Positions 62,519-64,000 of a DNA stretch of 64,000 nucleotides are shown one piece after another. Source of the stretch: Quisquiliibacterium transsilvanicum (GTDB lineage: Bacteria > Pseudomonadota > Gammaproteobacteria > Burkholderiales > Burkholderiaceae_E); assembly GCF_014202215.1 (NCBI RefSeq), contig NZ_JACHGB010000004.1, positions 1-64,000 on the forward strand, in the 5' to 3' direction. Each line of letters begins with the position of its first letter. Within the stretch, counting starts at the first letter, position 1. The notes under the pieces were generated by a model that worked only from the letters and a program-made list of their open reading frames with translations, was not told the DNA's origin and ran no database searches. A program made the position numbers and the translations under genes.

Positions 62519-64000
62519 TCAGGCCGGCGGCGAGTCCGTCGGCCGCGTGTCCTTCTCGAAGGGATACAGCGGCTTGGGCCTGCGCCGGTAGTCGAACAGC
62601 GCGATGTCCGAGGCGGTCACGCCGAGCCCCTGGCATTCGACGATGTGCCGCGCGATCGGCTCGAAGCCGGCCCGGAAGTGCTGGCGGGACTTGATCAGCA
62701 CGTAGCGCTTTCGGCGCGGGTCGATGCCGCAATGGGTGAACACGCCGAGGTCGTGCGGCTCGACGCGGCCCTCCGACACCACCACCTGCACGCGCCCGGT
62801 GTCGAGCACCGCGGTTCGGCCCATGCGGATGCGCGCCCCGGTGGCCATCGGCCCGGTGACGACGAACTCGCCGTCGGTGATCGCTCGCACCTTCCCGGAA
62901 AGCGCCATCGGCCGGCCCTTCAGGTTCAGCGCCGGCATGTCGATGCGACCGCCGACGTCGATGCTGACGTTCGCGCCGATGCCGGCCTCGATCATCTTTG
63001 CCACCGCCTGCGGATCGCAGAAGGGGCCGGCGACGACGTCGTCGAGCTGCTGGCGCACCACCTCCTCGAGCACGCTCATCACGTCCTGGGTGCCTCCGGA
63101 GGCGGTGTTGTCGCCGTGGTCGACGAGGATGACCGGCCCCTCGGTCATTGCACGGGCGCGGGCGATCGAGTCCGCCAGCGGCTCGCCGCGGTACATGAAG
63201 TCGGCGCGCCGCTCCCAGGCCTGGTCCAGCAGGCTGTCGAGAAGGCCCTGGGCCTGCTCTCGCGCACCGTCGCGCGCGGCGTTGTAGACGATCACCCCGG
63301 ACAGCCCGAGGTGCGGGATGTCCGCCTGCGGGAAGCCGCCGAACACCGAGGCATTGAGCACCTCGCCGCCGGCTTCGGCGAGGATCGCGCGGTCCATGAC
63401 GTCCTTCATCGGATTGCGCGAGGGGGTGTGCGAGAGGGTGCTGCTGAGGATCGGGATGCGGCCCCAGGTCATCGCGGGCCTGGACGGGCCGTCGAGCGCG
63501 CGCAGCAGCGTGCGGCCGGCGCGCTCGCCGGTCAGCCGCATGTCGATGTGCGGATAGGTGCGGTAGCCGGTGATGACCGTGGCGTTGTCCACCATCCGGT
63601 TCGTCATCTGCGCGTGGAAGTCCAGCGCCACCGCCACCGGCAGTCCGGGCGCCAGCGCGCGGATGCGGGCGAGCAGCTCGCCCTCGCCGTCGTCCAGGTG
63701 CTCGCAGACCATGGCGCCGTGCAGGTCGAGCATCACCGCATCGCAGCCCTTGCGCACCTCGTCGAGGATCGCCCCGGCCATCGCCTCGTAGGCCTCCCGC
63801 GTCACCAGCCCGGAGGGGTTCGCATTGGCGGCCAGCGGCACGCTGAACTCGGCGCCAGCCTCTCTCGCGACGCCGATGAAGCCGCCGATTCCGTAGTTGG
63901 TGTCTGCGAGCTCGGCGACTGCCTGCTCGCCGCGCAGCGGACCGCCCGGGCCGAAGGAGGTGATCGGGGTGGGCAGCGGGGAGAAGGTGTTGGTCTCGTG
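62519..64000 (-). CDS. M81/MlrC-type metallopeptidase (5' end outside the window)
   Basis: 494 codons are open from the right edge to the stop at 62519. The first residues at the edge read HETNTFSPLPTP, a metal-binding hallmark normally found about 15-20 residues into MlrC-type proteins, so only the very start is missing. Further matches are DLHGAMVCEHLDDGEGELL, DFHAQMTNRMVD, GYRTYPHIDM, VDHGDNTASGGTQDV and VSIDVGGRI. The family includes the microcystin-degrading MlrC and peptide or amide hydrolases; the substrate is unknown. A start at 63841 inside the frame is too late. Confidence 0.9.
   Translation of the reverse strand, partial: HETNTFSPLPTPITSFGPGGPLRGEQAVAELADTNYGIGGFIGVAREAGAEFSVPLAANANPSGLVTREAYEAMAGAILDEVRKGCDAVMLDLHGAMVCEHLDDGEGELLARIRALAPGLPVAVALDFHAQMTNRMVDNATVITGYRTYPHIDMRLTGERAGRTLLRALDGPSRPAMTWGRIPILSSTLSHTPSRNPMKDVMDRAILAEAGGEVLNASVFGGFPQADIPHLGLSGVIVYNAARDGAREQAQGLLDSLLDQAWERRADFMYRGEPLADSIARARAMTEGPVILVDHGDNTASGGTQDVMSVLEEVVRQQLDDVVAGPFCDPQAVAKMIEAGIGANVSIDVGGRIDMPALNLKGRPMALSGKVRAITDGEFVVTGPMATGARIRMGRTAVLDTGRVQVVVSEGRVEPHDLGVFTHCGIDPRRKRYVLIKSRQHFRAGFEPIARHIVECQGLGVTASDIALFDYRRRPKPLYPFEKDTRPTDSPPA

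Overview
The window reads as a high-GC beta-proteobacterial chromosome, most likely Burkholderiales. The main reasons are three Bug/TctC-type periplasmic receptors, the acnD-prpF pair, strong GC bias at third codon positions and Burkholderiales-like core proteins. No taxonomic search was possible. By eye, bases 1-7800 are less GC-rich than the rest and 7.8-11.5 kb is intermediate, so the left end looks like a mosaic of acquired DNA.

Left accessory island (1 to about 11661). Reading leftward is a tightly coupled operon: an ankyrin/sigma-70 fusion (7215-4624), a MutL/MORC-like GHKL ATPase (4627-3134), a Z1-domain helicase-like ATPase (3137-228), and the first 50 codons of a fourth gene resembling PD-(D/E)XK motif (DUF4420-like) proteins. 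That fourth gene is cut by what looks like the end of an IS3-family element at bases 1-93. GHKL ATPases, Z1 ATPases and PD-(D/E)XK proteins are known to co-occur in predicted restriction/phage-defence loci. The ankyrin-bearing, nearly canonical housekeeping-type sigma factor as the first gene is the most unusual part and the best candidate for an undescribed system. To its right is a phage/ICE-type module: two tiny membrane proteins, an ArdC-like antirestriction protein, a RadC-like JAB protein, a DUF1071 single-strand annealing protein and a YqaJ-type exonuclease. The island ends in a 3' half-copy of a tRNA-Met(CAT) gene at 11612-11661, as expected for a tRNA-targeting integrase. The intact tRNA and integrase should lie left of the window.

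Core region (11.7-64 kb). Next to the att copy is a remnant of an SRAP (YedK/HMCES) gene. It is followed by a flavin/electron-transfer operon (PepSY protein, DUF2271 protein, PepSY-TM/flavodoxin/FNR reductase, ApbE), a dodecin and two lipoproteins. Then come an SDR, an ECF sigma/ferritin-like/cytochrome c operon, an EVE-domain protein and a branched-chain-type 2-oxoacid dehydrogenase (E1alpha, E1beta, E2, no E3).

From 25.8 kb onward the genes are mostly peripheral catabolism and transport. They include aminoglycoside-phosphotransferase-like and acyl-CoA synthetase genes, a nitronate monooxygenase controlled by a divergent PadR regulator with twin operators, tandem duplicated Bug receptors, an ABC receptor, an old-yellow-enzyme reductase and an amidohydrolase. 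Others are an RTX/DUF4214 protein, a frameshifted lectin-like lipoprotein, a thioesterase, a beta-lactamase-like serine hydrolase, the methylcitrate-cycle pair acnD-prpF, a thiolase, a PhoD phosphatase, a His-rich FolE, a CoA-transferase/EamA/Baeyer-Villiger monooxygenase group, an MFS exporter and a window-edge MlrC-type peptidase. Many core transcripts start shortly after a shared TA(A/G)AATC-type -10 element.
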